Source: Fistularia commersonii
Taxonomy: Eukaryota; Chordata; Actinopteri; Syngnathiformes; Fistulariidae
Assembly: GCA_037954325.1 (NCBI GenBank)
Contig: JBBMNZ010000003.1
Span: forward strand, 8,614,965-8,678,964
Reading direction: 5' to 3'
Length of the DNA stretch: 64,000 nucleotides
Part shown: piece by piece, positions 13,149-27,291 of the stretch
Numbering within the stretch: the stretch's first letter is position 1
Layout of the letters: each line of letters starts with the position of its first letter
The notes under the pieces: generated by a model
Seen by the model: only the letters and a program-made list of their open reading frames with translations
Told to the model about the DNA's origin: nothing
Database searches by the model: none
Made by a program: the position numbers and the translations under genes

Positions 13149-13197
<49 letters not shown>
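13149..13197. repeat. (GA)n microsatellite
   Basis: About 24 perfect AG units, embedded in purine-rich sequence starting at about 13108. Confidence 0.95.
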
Positions 13198-13200
<3 letters not shown>

Positions 13201-14469
13201 CTGAAGTCCCAGCCTGTCAGTGTCCTTATCTAACTACATCCATTTGCAGCCACCTGCATACTACTAAGCCAAAAGGCACCTTGCCAGGTACAGTAGTACA
13301 AACTACAGCCAGTTTACTTATGCCTCCTTGCATATGTGTGTGTGCATGCGGGTGTGTGTGTGCACGCATTTGTGTATAAGAAATATAAAAATGGACTGGT
13401 TTGTTCCAGACACCACCGTTGTCCTCTTGTTGACATTTATGACATTCAGTCATTGTGTCATAGTCACCGTGTCCTTCCTCTCACGATCACAGACACACAC
13501 ACACATGCACGCACACACACAGTCTCGATACTGTAGTCGCTCCTTTTTGGTCAAAAGCCAGTCTCTGCAAGTGTTGAGCGTCATTCCAATCAGCATCAAC
13601 TGAAAAACTAGGTTAATCCTCATTGCAACACACACACAAATCCAAGCACACGAATGCAGAAAAACGGAGAGGACTCAAAGGGTCGGAACAGTGAGCTCAG
13701 GTGTGTGTGTGTGTGTGTGTGTGTGATACACAGTCCTGCAAGGTTCAACCGTGGGCTAATTCCCCCCCCATTGAACGCAAACGGTCGGGATGGACGTGGA
13801 AACAATCACAAGACTCGGCTGTGACGTCAGGATTGTGAGCCACCGGTTCGCAAGTTCACATTTCTGTGACGTTCACTTGCCAATTATCTCAGTCGGTATT
13901 AAATCTGCAGAGAGGTTTAATAATGGTGTCTAGGCAGCACATGATTCCTTTTTTTATGGTTCCTTTTTGATTTTCAAACCCTGCTTACATAGAAGTCTTG
14001 ATCACTGTAAGTCCTCCTCGTACATTTTTTGTTCTTAGCAATCCAACCCCAAGTATTTCTACAATGCAAATATCACCCATGAGTCACGCTCTAGTTGAGC
14101 AACATAAGTAAATTAGTTACTTAAGTTTCTGCTGTAAGTAGGGCTGGGTTGGACATGGGCCAAAACAATTGAAGACCTATTTACACTTGTTTGTTTGCCT
14201 GTAATACTAAGAACATACTAGAAAGGATGGATAATGCAGGGGTTTTTACATAACTAATGACTTAAAATCAATCATACAAGCAAATAGAAACCTGTAAACC
14301 AGGGGAAATTTCACACCATCATTTGACTGTTCTCAATATTTAAACGTGCACCTTGTGAAAGACCTCTATATTAATAGATGCATGCTAAAAGCGCTTTACA
14401 TGCAAATATTCGTCAACCTTCATTCACCTTTACTTACCCAGTGGCCGTGACATGGAAGTGTCTCAGAAT

Positions 14470-15000
14470 AAGGTCAGCATGTTAGCATGCTACTGAAGTT
14501 GAACTCATGTCACTGAAGTCAGTAAATAGACTTGGCTTCAGTTTAATGTTAGCGTAACTTTAGCATGTGACAGAATTAAGCTATGATATTTATGGATAAA
14601 AGGTGAAAGAGGACATGAAGTTAGTTTGAGAGAGTACAGAGACTCGGGTTAGACGGAGGAAAAAGAAAAAGACAATTAGGAAGAAGAAGAAAGGTTGGCA
14701 AAGAGTGTGGGTCAGTTAATGGAAGCTGTAGATTAGCATGTTACTAAAGTTAGTGAAGAGAGTTGGTTCAGCTAAATGCTAACACTGTTTTAGCATGATA
14801 TAAATGTGAGCTATGAGTTTGGGTCAATAATGGAAGCTGTGTGTTAGCATGTTACTGAAGTTAGTGAAGAGACTTAGCTTTGGATTAATGTTAGCACTGC
14901 TTTAGCTAGATACAAAAAGCTAAAGAGTTTCAGTCAATAAAATGGAGTTGTAGAATAGTATTCAAATGTTACTGATAAAATGCTAAGTGGCAGTTTCAAT
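14470..15000. repeat. Degenerate ~111-117 bp tandem array
   Basis: The core ttagcatgttactgaagtta followed by gtgaagagacttagcttcag recurs with anchors near 14511, 14741, 14852 and 14968. Each copy continues into aatgttagcactgctttagc and tcaataatggaagctgt. Spacing is 111 and 117 bp, with a 230 bp gap (about two units) between the first and second anchors. No coding potential is seen. Confidence 0.7.
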
Positions 15001-17326
15001 TTATACACTTATATGCAGTATTTCTCTTTTGTAGTGATTTTTTTTAAAGTTTTTTAGCTTATAATGACGAACTTCCAGGTTTAAAGAGCAAAACAGGTCG
15101 AGCGCAATAAATGGACTTTCCCTGTCATGTGCCATTGAACCCATTTGGTTCACATTTTATTTAATAAAGTGTCAAAAAATAAAAACACGTCCGTATGGTC
15201 CCCGACTGTTACATACCATTACATCTTGCTGGACAACCTTTTGCTCGACTAAATACACCCCATGTTTCACTTCGTGACTTTTATCTCAATTACAATCAAC
15301 GATAAATCAAAAGAGGCATTTAAACATTTCAGTTCTCTTTCCCCCGAACCAGATGTTTAACAGAAAGGATTTGATTATATACAGATTTTATTTTTCTTCT
15401 TTGGCCTTTGTCTTTGCGTCTCCCTTCATGTAAGCCCCTCTATGAATTACACCTATCTTGCCTTTCACCCTCAGTATTAATAAGATGAATGTACAAAAAC
15501 AAATGATGGTGATGTAAGAAATCATCACCTCTAAAAAAAATAGTATGAGACCGGTGATTTAAGGCAGATATTATTTACAGCACACATTTTCCTGTAAACG
15601 GAACCCAGATGAAGGAAGGATCTGTTCCTCCGAGAGAACAAATCATGGAATGAATTTGGGCCCTTGGGGGTGCATATATTTTCGTTTTAAAACCTCCGCT
15701 GAGAATGTTTTTCCCCCTACGATTAGGCTCCCCTAAGATCAGAGTTTTCACCCCCATCGGCCGGCTTGCAAGAGTACAATTTCAGTGTCCGGATAAAAAA
15801 AAATAAAAAAAATTCACGTGTGGATCTGTAAACACCCCAAGATGTTTTGAGGACTGTCTCTTACCCATAAAATCCTCCTCAAGAAGTGACATTTAAACCA
15901 AAGGTTTCAGTGAATTTTGGAAACGTCCCCCATCCAGCACTTATCTTCCCGCAATTCACCTTATTCACGACTCGTTGCTCCTCCAAACCAGTAGGGGGAG
16001 CCATTAACATATTTCACCAGTGAAATGGCTTTTCCTGGTTGCGTGTGCTGTAATATAAACAAAATTCATTCATTGATTAGAAAATTCCAGGTTCAAAAAT
16101 ACGATTCATCACATCTACTCACCTAGTGTATGGAAGCCTCCAGGTCATGTTGTGTTCTTCGAACCAAGATGAAACACTGAAGTTAAGCAGGTAATGCTCT
16201 TTAATGCAAAGCAATATAGATAGAGGCATTTATAAATGTCAAATTGGCGCGGGCTGTGGAGAGTGGATGAATCCTGAGCAGTCAAAGTTGAATTTTTGAC
16301 ACGGCATGGAAGGGCAAGAAAAAAATGGGGGCAATGTACAAATATTTTAGAGGGAAACCAGTGTGTTGCAGATAAAGGTGAAGTGTGTGCCAGGAACAGC
16401 ACAGAACAAGGAAGTGGAGACTGTTGATGCAAGATGAAAAAAATTAACTGTGATGGATGGGATTGTTTTGAAATCAGGAAGAGCATGAATGTCGCCGGTT
16501 TTAATTGCAGCAGGCGCAGGAAATGCGCTGGATACTTACCCCGCCACCACAATGTAGCCGCATGCCGCTAAGGTGTGACCTTTTTTCCTGCAGTTAGCGC
16601 TCCCATAATACCCGATCAGACAGCGAAAGTAAACACCAAAGAGTCCAGCTGGTGTGGCCGGCCTCATATTGTTTGCAATGAGATGATGTGGTAGGGAGAT
16701 TGTGCATTATGACTGCGTGGAGGTGCTATTCTTAGATGAGAAAAATCACATCTGACTAAGTCTGGTAAGGTGGTGTCCAAGAGGCTGGTTGATTTGAAAT
16801 GAAATTTTGAGGAGCCCCCGAATCAGGAGCTAAGACACTTGGGAGTTGCAGAGATATTGATATATATATATTTTCTAAATCGAAATTTTAAACCATTAAA
16901 ATATAAAAAATGCTTTAATTTAGACATTTGTGTTTGTTTATTTTTTTTAAATTTCAACATAATTTATATTTTAAACCATCATAATTTCACCAAAAAAATC
17001 TTAATGAAATTGGCAGGTTACGGTGGGCTTAAGTTTTTCCTTGAGTATCTTTGGGGTCGTGAGTTGAAAAGCGGAGGAAATTCCAAATCGCGCAACAGAC
17101 ATGTGGGTGACATGATATTGACTGCCTTGCAAAAACATCTGCAACTGCACACAACTCAACTCTTCAACCCTGTTTGTGATGCAAACCAGCAGCAGGTTCA
17201 AGGGGGAGGCGGGGGTGCCTTTTTAAATTAACTATTACATTCAACCTGGCAGAAAGAAAAGACGCTCTTTTGAAGAAATGATAGACCACACCCACAAGCG
17301 GTACAGTAAAAAAAGAAAAACAAAAT

Positions 17327-17332
17327 TTTATT
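17327..17332 (-). other. blmh: Probable blmh polyadenylation signal
   Basis: AATAAA on the minus strand (tttatt on plus) lies 160 bp past the TAA at 17491-17493. It fits a short 3'UTR ending near 17310. Confidence 0.65.
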
Positions 17333-17490
17333 ATTTTGTCTAGAAGATCAGGCCGTTCTGGGAAATGGGCGTCGGCAGGGGGGGGCGGGGTGGGTTGGAG
17401 GTCTGGATCGGGGTGGGATATTAAATCCAGCCGCGGGAAGAGGGCGGAGTCAAAGACCGGAGGATGGGGTTAAAACCTGGGTTGCTGTCG

Positions 17491-20400
17491 TTACGCCAGG
17501 GCTCCCATCGGGTCCCAGGCGGGAAGTACAATGGGATCTTGTTGCATCACATCCAGGACCTCAGCGGAAAGGAACTTCTTGTCCACGACCACCTCATACA
17601 CGTACTCTGAGAACCAGTCGTCCGTCATGATCAGGTAGCCTGTTGGGAGTCAACAGAGCAGCAAACTGTCAGCCTCTGACAGTCAACAAGTTATCAAGCG
17701 CTGAAGTGAAAAAAACTTCAGCACAGGGCATCTTCTTGTCAGAATTAGAAAAAGATATACAAATAAACAAATACAATGAAAGTAATCCTCCATTAGAAGG
17801 TATGCTTGCCTTTAGGACACATTTACTGTAAATTATCATGGTACCTCCAGTGGTATTTGTCTTTTTAAAGTTATGACTGTATCATTGACTATTTGTTTTC
17901 TCTTTTAAAAACAGAACAAATTGATGTTCTTAATTTCCACTAATTGGAAAATGAATCTGGTGTAGTTTGCAGTGGAGGGAGCAGTCAAGGTTGGCACATC
18001 TTTAGGAAGGCTCCTTCGGAAATTCTCCCAGGCTCGGGATCAGCGTAGATTCTCAGGTCGGCCAGTGTGCACCTTTGTTTCTTCCCATATGAGCATCTTC
18101 GTCTTTGCTAAACTAGCGGGCTTTGAGATATGAGGCTAAAATCCACGGGTCGGTTTCGAGAATCAACACATTCCAACAATGAAAAAAAGTTAAAATTATG
18201 GGCTAAGTTGGCCTGATGTTCCTCTTCCTTTCGCCAAAAGGGGAGGTGTGCTGCACAAGCGTGGTTTACTCTGAAAACAAAAACGGCGAAAACAAACGGG
18301 GGGGGACAGATTGCTCTTTGTTTTAAGTGCTGTTTATCGCTAAAGTCTATTGTTTTCACAGCCAGACGGGTGAAGGAGGAGAAAGGCCCCTCGCAATCCG
18401 CCACCCCGCCCTAATGTTCGAAAGCACTTTCGGTAATTTCTCTATCACCCCTGAACACGTGGCCTGATAAAACGGTCCGGCACAGTTCCCCAACTCTTCC
18501 CCTCTGTCTAGAAAATTTCAACAATGGTCGGGTGATCCAAGTCCAGGCCAGCGACTGAGCACAATGTGACCAGAAACCTTTGCGACGCGATAAGGCCTTC
18601 TTGGACGAGGATAGTCGGCTGACCCGGAACTGAAGGTGTGCGTGTCTGTTTTCTGTTAATGAACTCCATGACAGGCAATTTAGCCTCTCCTCCCATCCTG
18701 AGTCAGGAAATTCAGAGTCGAGCGCCAGCCGTCGGCCTGACCTATTGAAGATGTCGGGGTAACCGGGGGTGACGCGCCACATGTACGGCCGGCGTGACTC
18801 TCTCCGCGGATGTGTCCTCCTCTGAGTATACAATCCTTATCTGGCGCGACGCCTTGTTCTCGCTGTGGATTCTGGGTTTGTTGATGTGAACTTCTCAGAA
18901 CCCGCAAGTTGGGTGGCGCGCTCTCGTGTGTGTTTGAGTGTGTGTGTGAGTTGGGTCTCATTATTTGTTTTTAGGGATAGGCTCGCTGTCCCAGCTCGGA
19001 GCCGACAGATCGGTAACCCCGAGGACCAGGGCTGATGGGGCAGGTCCCCGAACCAGTGGTGGAAACGCAACAATGGGAATCCGAGGTTGATTTCTACATC
19101 GATGTCCCCTAAGAGGAACACGTTCTTTCCCATCAATATTTGCGCCATCGTGTTCCATTAGCTTTCCTACAGGCTGTACCGGCAGGGACCATTAGTTCTG
19201 TCAAACTCAATCACACCTCAAACAGTCAATGTCAAGAGTAGGGACTGCTTCATTTAATCTATTTGTAAAAACTATGTTACAATCAGTCTATTCATCAATA
19301 TCATTGCAGAGAGTCTCATATCCTTCAGTGAAAAAAAACAAAACAAACATACTTTAAATTCAGAACATGCGTTGTTATTATCATTGTAATATTGGTTCAA
19401 AATTCAATCAGCAGTTTTTTTGGTTTTTTTTTTGGTCCTGTCCTGTTTTAAAAGAAAAGCCAAACGTTACGTTGAAACTTAATACGATGAAAAAATAGCG
19501 TACGGGGCGGAAAAGCAGCAGTGCGCTTAAAGACGAACCAGAAAGCTAAAACCCTCATGAGATGCCCCTTCGACACTAAGAGCGAATATTAAAAAGGCCT
19601 GAGGGGGGAAATGTCCGGACCATTCAAGCTCCCCTGATCCAGAATTTCTAATTTCTCTCTTGTCCTCTTTCCAAAATCATCTCAACACGACTTGGATGGT
19701 AATATTCTTTCAAACCATTTCAACCAATCCCCGTCCGTCTCTCCTGTCCTACAGACACTCGTATCTTCCCTTCTCCCATTCTCAGCTTCTGTCAACAAAC
19801 AAGGTGTCCAGACTCCGCTTCTTTTCTGACTTTGTTCTCGAATAACTTTATTAGTTTGGTAACGGACGGGCTGGACGCTCCGGCCATCCTCATCTGCTGG
19901 TGTTTATAGAATAATAAACGCGAAATACTTTCAATTTAGTTTTTGCGTGTTTTGCCAACAAGGCCCTCCGGTTTGTGGGTTCAAGCAAGTATTTGCAAGC
20001 ACGTATGCGTGTGCGCTGCACTCTGTGTGTGTGTGTTGCCAAACGAGGCATGACTGACTGGCCTGAAATTCTCTACCATAATTTCCAGTGGAATGTCCAG
20101 AGACAGGGAGGAAGAAGGGGTTAGGGGGAAGATTAAAAGCAGGGATGAAAAGTATTGTGGGAAGAACATAAGCAGACTGTAAATTCTTGCAAAAGGGGAG
20201 CTGCTGTCTTTTGCGTCCCATCAGACTAAGTCACCGAATGTGCCCCGGGGCTTCCTGTGCAGCTGCTGGGATTGACTGTGGCCACTGCATTCGGTTGTTA
20301 TCGTTCCAGCAGAGACATTGAAACAACCGTCCAGTCGTCTTTCCTACAAATGAGATTGAGCAAAACATGGACTGGCAATCACCTGGCAAGATTTGGCGAC

Positions 20401-23400
20401 GAACAATCATTGTTGCCACAGACTCAACGCCTCTTGCACAGACACCGCTAACTTGAGAAATTAACTTCTTTTACTAATCGACAGTTAAAAACAGCCTTAT
20501 TTAGTTCACAATCTGGGTTTGCGTCGTGCTCTTGCGTTGAAAGAGGGTTAAAAGTCATCTGAGCGGCAGGTTTTTTAGTCAGCATTAATGACTGCACTGG
20601 ATTTTATCTGATAAAATTTTCTTTTTTTCCACCATTATTAATGAAAACAAGCTCAGAGAAGCATGGTATGCGGCCCCTCTGCGGCTTCACTGAGTCTCTT
20701 ATGAAACAGGACGCAGCCAATTATGAGTTCATAAAGCGGCATCGAGGATGAGGAAGGGGGGGGGATCAAGTCTAATCCTATCCCTTAATTCAATAGACAC
20801 GCGTACAGGAAAATAACAATTCACCATGAGATGAGAACGATAGACGGTAGACAGAAGCAGGGGACTGAGGGAGAGCGACTCCGGCAAACACGGTGACTGA
20901 AATGTCAAGAGAACATAGGAAGGGCCGTCACCTTTGTTTCCACGGTCGTCGCCCCAGGAGTTTTCCACCCGCCACTTCTCATAGCCTTCCTTTCCATCCT
21001 GAGGTGGGGGGGGAGAAAGAGAAGATGACGAAGATACTTCAGATGGGGGGAAAATTAACAAAAAAAAAAAATGTCCAGGCAGCTGGGTTTGCTTAAATGA
21101 AGCACTGCGTCCGATTAAAGCACCGTAAACACGCAAGCGAGGCTTTGACGCCATGGGAAAAATCACGGCGTACCTTGTCGGTGACAGCGGTGAGGATCAT
21201 GGCGTGGGTCATGAGGGAGTCCCCGAAGATTAGCCGCTCTGCCTTGGAGAGGTTTTTCACCGACACCCCGAACACCAGCTCGTGGTTGAAGCTGTGGTTG
21301 AGCGAACACAGCGTCAGATAAGAGAAACTTCTTGTTCCGTGAGGGAAATTCTTTGATTCAGCACAGCTGCTTGTCAACACCATGCTGACTTCACCACAAT
21401 ATCTGACCTGATCAGTCGTGTTCTGCTTGAGGATCGATAAAAAATGGTGGTTTTGAGTCCATTTATTTAATTTTATCTACAAATGTATGGGAGTGGGAGG
21501 AGCTTCAGCGAATGTGATATTCAGCGCAATAGCCAGTTTGGTTCAGTGAGCGCGTTTTAAGGCCGGCGCCGGCAGTTTGGACACAGATGCTGCCGCACCT
21601 GGAGGGTAGTGATGAGCAACCCATCCCCTCTGTGAGGGAGAAACTGCCGGCATCTGAGCTCTTTCCGCCAGGACAGACTTATTTGCAGTTCTGTTACACG
21701 GATGTGGAATGTCTGACTGTCGAGACTGATCCTCATGTCATCAGATTGAAATAAATATGAAGAAATATGTCAGAAAACTGGAAAAAGCAGTGAAATTTGA
21801 TGAAATATTAGAAAAAAATGAATAAAATGGAAGCCATTTGTGAGCAGTACAGGAAGTTCTTAGGTTACAACATCCTCTGTGTTTTGTATTTCGTCACCGT
21901 GTCCCATAAATTTACGGAGAAATTCTCATTTCATCATTGCGATGTACAGCATTTGCAATGTTCAGACACAATTTGCGCAGGAGCTAGCTGGTGAGCAGGG
22001 AGGACAACAAATACTTAACCGTGCAGCACCATATGCGGAAGACAGCTTTGTTTAGATTCGCTGGTTTCGCTCGTTTATGTTGTTCTGCCTTACGCCGAAA
22101 ATCGTGTTACAAGAGGACGTAATGAATGGAACTCCGATGACAGTCGAGGATCTCCTGTATTTTGACTTTGACTCGTAACACTCCTTTGTCACTTAATGGT
22201 ATTTTGCATTTTCACATTTTACGAGTTTGCGTCTGTTATCAACAGATTTATTTTCCTTTTCTTTTCATGGGTAGGAACATTGCGTGCTTCAGTAATACTC
22301 ACACATTCATGTCATTGATGCCCAGCTTGCCGTGGAAATGCTTCCCGACGTCGCAGCCAAACCAGACTGCCTGCGAGATAAACGGCGACCGTGATCAGAT
22401 TCAGGCACGCACACTTTTCCACGGTTCATCCCAATCGCCCCAACTTACCTCTCCATCCTTGATGGACTCTGCCGCAGCTTTTTTGAGCAGCTGGATGGGC
22501 TGGTTGTTGTACAGGGTGCTACGACCCGCCACCATGTTACCCAGGAACTCCACGCTGTACAGCTTCCCGTAGGGGTTCTGGGGTCGGGGGTCATTCACGA
22601 GGCAGATCTGACGGGGAGTTGGAGGACAAGCTTAGACACCCGCAGTTTTGATGGCGTCCAACTGTTAAACAAGACTTACTTTGTCCTGAATGTTGTATAG
22701 GGGCTTGATGTGTTCCCTGTAGAACTCCTGAGGGGTGAGTGGTCCCATGCGATGGAAGTTCTTGTCTTTGTCCCTGTACTCCCAGCAGATGGTCTCAGGG
22801 GGGCTGCCTAAACAGACGCTGGCCACCCGGAATACCTGCGGCACACATACACACACACTTACTGTTTAACAGTCCACTTTACTACTAATTTGTACTCTAT
22901 TATTCTTAGAATTTTGTTACTTTCATGTCTCCGTGGGATTGCGAGAAACGTCTTCTCGATTCCTCTGTATGTCCAGTACACGCAGAGAAATCGAAAATAA
23001 AGCTGAGGCGAGGTAAACACTGGACTGGAAGCCAGTCAATCACAGGGCCACATATAGAGACAAACAATTCACTCATTCAGGGCAACTTTTCCCAATGAAC
23101 CTGTTGCATGTTTTTGGATTGTGGGGGGGGAAACTAGAGAACCCAGGGGGAACCGCACACACGGGGAGAACATGCAAACCCAACACAGAAAGATTTCCCT
23201 TGTTGGAATCGGACCAGGGTCTTTCATGCTGCGAGGCCGAACTGCTAACCACTACTCCACCATTCCACCCCATGCTTTTTTATTTGTGTTTTTTCACTTC
23301 AAACAGGAGCAAGAGGATGATATTGCGATAATATCAGATTAAAAAATGGGATAAAGAAAAGAAGAGGAGACACGGTCCATACGGGATGAAGCTACGGTGA

Positions 23401-23907
23401 TCCCACGGGCTTGACAAAGCGCAGACACTCTGGTCTGTAGCAGCGCATGCTGCAGTGAGGCTTTGAATGTGTGTGAACCAACATACAAACGCCAAACACT
23501 CCGACCGTCGAACTCACCACGAGGGCGCTTTTCTGATAAACTGGTTGGAATTCAGCCGCGGGGCTAAACGGAAAGGACTAGGGGGTGAGATTTCTCCCTG
23601 CAGCCGGCGCTTAACAAAAGCCCTGGTTCGGCTCGTTTTCAGGTCGGTAATCGTGGAGCTAATTCGGAATGGCGCAAATAAACAAACAACCCTCATAAAA
23701 CACACACACACACACGCACGCACACACACGGACACGTGGGCTATAGACGTGGCACTTTGACAGAGAGGCTCCTCTTCCAAACAAGGCAAATAAAGTAGGT
23801 GTGAGGGAAAAGGCCAGGACCGACAAAAGGGGCCCCCGTCAGAGAATAAACAGCCACTGCGACATGAAAGCAGGATCAATATTGAAACACCTGACGCCTG
23901 GGGGACA

Positions 23908-23993
<86 letters not shown>

Positions 23994-25720
23994 TGAGTGA
24001 AGAAAAAGGGAGATATAAGAGACACGTTAAGCAGAAGAGTAAAATAATAATAAACCTACTGATAAACTCCTGATTTGCAGGAATACAGTATAGAAACGAT
24101 ACCCTGGTTGATGAACGCATCCAAATGTTAATTTGGTAAGACTTACTTTACTAGTGTTATTTGCGTCTGCATTTTTAATTGCTCAACTCACCCTGATGAA
24201 AAGCAGCCACAAGTTCAGGAGATTTGAAATTAATTTGAAGCAGTTCATTTTAATACAGTTGATGAATTCTCTCTCGAACCCAGAGACTAGCACAAAGCAC
24301 ACAGTTGGATGATGCTATCAGGGCATGAATATGAAAGTGTGGACTGGTGACCAACAGCAAGCATATTACAGAGGTAAAACTGGGGGCCATGTGAATGAGC
24401 ATCCCATCCAAAAAGCAACATGCTGCAATGACCAGCATAACCACGCTGTACTTGTTTTATGACCTGAAAAATGCCGGGTGGCGTATCACCCCAGGATATG
24501 AACCTATAGGCCTCTGGCAAAGATGCGGCGCAGAGAGTGCATATGGGTGCTGGATCTGATTGAACCATCATGTGATCGGCGAGGTTTCGTGGCAGCTTCA
24601 CATCACAACTCTGACATCTGCAGGACTTGCCAACAGGACGAAGAGGAATCGCCTGTCCGTTATTAATAGAATTACCCTGAACCGCCACAGTGCTATTCAA
24701 TCAGTGTGGCGATGCTTGCCCCATCCCTACAAGTCCATATTAATCAGTCCTCCTGGCGCCAAACAGGAGAAAGTTCTGTACACCTGTACTAGCCTGTAAC
24801 ATGTGAGCTGTGCATGGCTTATTCAGTTTCAGGGAAAAACACTGAATCAGATGGAGAGATAACTGGGGGGAAAAAAAGGATTGGATTTTTTTCCACGCTT
24901 GTTAATCATAAAATCAACCTAATTCAAATGATCTCCAACTTATAAACATCCTATTCCAGGTGTCTGCTTACAGCCCTCCGTGACTGCTTGACAGGTCGAT
25001 AAACCGACCAGCTGCACGCTATGGGGGCTAAACGGCTAATGTTTGACAGCGATGTTTGTTCCTGTGTCCAACCGGACGTCTGGAATCTCCTCTGCTTCTT
25101 CACCGTGACTCAAAAACAAAGAAACAAACCGTCAACAATCCAGAAATGACAATGAGAAGTACAGTCTGTCAAAGGGGTGCAGTGAAAATGACCCGGATGC
25201 AGTACAGCGAGCAAAATATCATCTCCCATTGACCAACTACACTTGTTTTCTGCGATCACAGTACATCCCTATAACCAAGCAACTTCAATAATGTCTTTGT
25301 GAGATGTGAATGAGTGAACAAGTATCTAATACTTTAGAGTGATAACGTTTGACAGATTTATAACGGGAAAATTATTTCTTTTGCTGTCGTTTGTGTTGTT
25401 GGTTGACCTCAAGACGATGTGATACCTTATATACCAAAGCCATATTACTCTGTTAAATACGCAGAATTCAAGACGAGGGGATGTGATAGAAATTTCAAGC
25501 TGTCTCTCATCCAGTCGATGCCAAACTGAGATAAAAGAAAAAAAACAGGACAAAACAAAACCTGTGCCTTGTAGAGACTGACATGAATTTATAACTCGTC
25601 CAGAAGTTGGAACCCGTGAGTGTAAGCAAATGTCATCATGCAAACAGTTTGGATAGAAACGGGGACGGTTTGATTACGTTGCCATGGCTTGTAAACATGC
25701 AGCACATGCAGCTATTGGAA

Positions 25721-25777
<57 letters not shown>

Positions 25778-27251
25778 GTGTGGCTAGGTGCTCTGGGGTT
25801 GTAGCGAAAAAAGTTGACAGCTGTCTCATAAATTGGACTCGTCTACGTTATTGCTACACGTACGTTCACATCTGAGAGCTAAGATGCACGCCTGGTCTCT
25901 GATTTGATGACGCAATGAAGCGCGAGAGGGGTTTCGCTGCGGCATGAGGCTTACCACATGTGCGTGTGTACCTGTGCAGTTACCAGTGAACGGGCCCATT
26001 CCATTTCTGTGTGTGTGTGTGTTTGCGTCTCCTGCTTGTCCATGTAAGTGAAGCTAGAGGGGCAGAGAAACTTACCAGATACGGGGCATGAAAACTGAAA
26101 CTAATCCCCTCAGCCTGGGTAACACAGCATATGGATAACGTCATGGTAACAAGCTCTTCGGAGAACAGCACAGCAGATCAAACTCTCTCTGCAGCTTGGA
26201 ATAGGTTAAACGTATGCTTAAGAGGCTTTTAAATAAATGGAACCGGTTTGGTTTTCACCTCCGTGATGAATAATCTTTTCGAGGAACTATAAAATAAAAT
26301 CGCAACACGAGAGAGAACCGTACATCCCTCTTAGTGGAAGCTTGTCAAGGGCGAGTGTGTGTGTGTGTGCATGCGTGTGTGGCTGGCGTGACGGAGACCA
26401 GGGCACGAATGTGAGGATGGACAGCATCATGGCCAAACAAAATGAAGTGGGGCTGACGCCGCGCTTTGATCCGGAGAAAGACGGGCTCGCGTAGACACAA
26501 AACACCACTGCGAAACCGCCCCTTTACGTGAGAGAGAATATTCTCACACGCACACACAGGTGATGTCCACGCGGTTATGCAACTCGTGTGGACGGAGCCG
26601 CTTTCCCAGTAAACAACAACGATGATGAATCATTCTGACACCGACAACGTTTTCGTTTTGATAGTGTCAAGGCTTTTGAATGACTTTAAATGGATTGAAT
26701 TACTTTTTCAAAAAAACGCTGTGCGTCGCAGTCAGGTTGCTATGACAATGTTCAAGATGTTCCACATCACGGTCACTTGATTTACTGCTAATCTTAAAAA
26801 TCGGTATGAATAATAGTTTTGTTTTTACGGAAGATAAAAATCACAAGCTCAATTTTGTGTTCCCATTCAATTCCAAACAAGCATATTTGCTCCTTTGATA
26901 ACTTTCACCTAGAACATGTGTCAGTATATAAAACCAATATCTCTATGTCCATCTAGACTTGCCCGTTTTTAAAGAGTAATATAAATTACATCACGTTTTT
27001 TGTGATGCATATATTGCATCACATTTAAGAGACTCGTGTTTTTAAAGTTTCAGGAAATCCAGCTGCCTGTTTGTGTATCATTGAACTTAATGCTTGCCTC
27101 TGACAGTCGTACACGTAAATCTCTTCCAGATGAGGTTGCAGGGAGAGGGTTCGAGGAATCCTATGTTTCAGCTGAAATCCTCACATTATGTGTAATTTCA
27201 TGTCTATTTATGAAAAAATAAATAAAAAAATATACTACTGGATGACTCAGA

Positions 27252-27291
<40 letters not shown>

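Larger units (their letters stand above)
6067..17320. other. Gene-less stretch between slc6a4 start and blmh 3' end
   Basis: No exon with splice signals and recognisable protein similarity was found on either strand. The stretch should contain the slc6a4 promoter and any noncoding first exon, but no TATA box or 5' exon could be assigned. Visible contents are A-runs and G-runs (6900-7400), a CT-rich tract at 7665-7717, a CA tract near 7953, SINE-like repeats and derived tandem units (8676-9330, 10620-10835, 11490-11900), a C23 run at 9597-9619, large CA and GA tracts at 12921-13197, and a degenerate tandem array at 14470-15000. In 15000-17300 I see only AT-rich single-copy-looking DNA. Confidence 0.7.

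Noticed and set aside
18411..19158. Frames of 62-140 codons in the last blmh intron
   Set aside because: No similarity that I recognise and no consistent splice phases; likely chance.
24287..24700. 137-codon minus-strand frame as a gene
   Set aside because: No family resemblance, splice context or signals. Kept only as an unexplained block.
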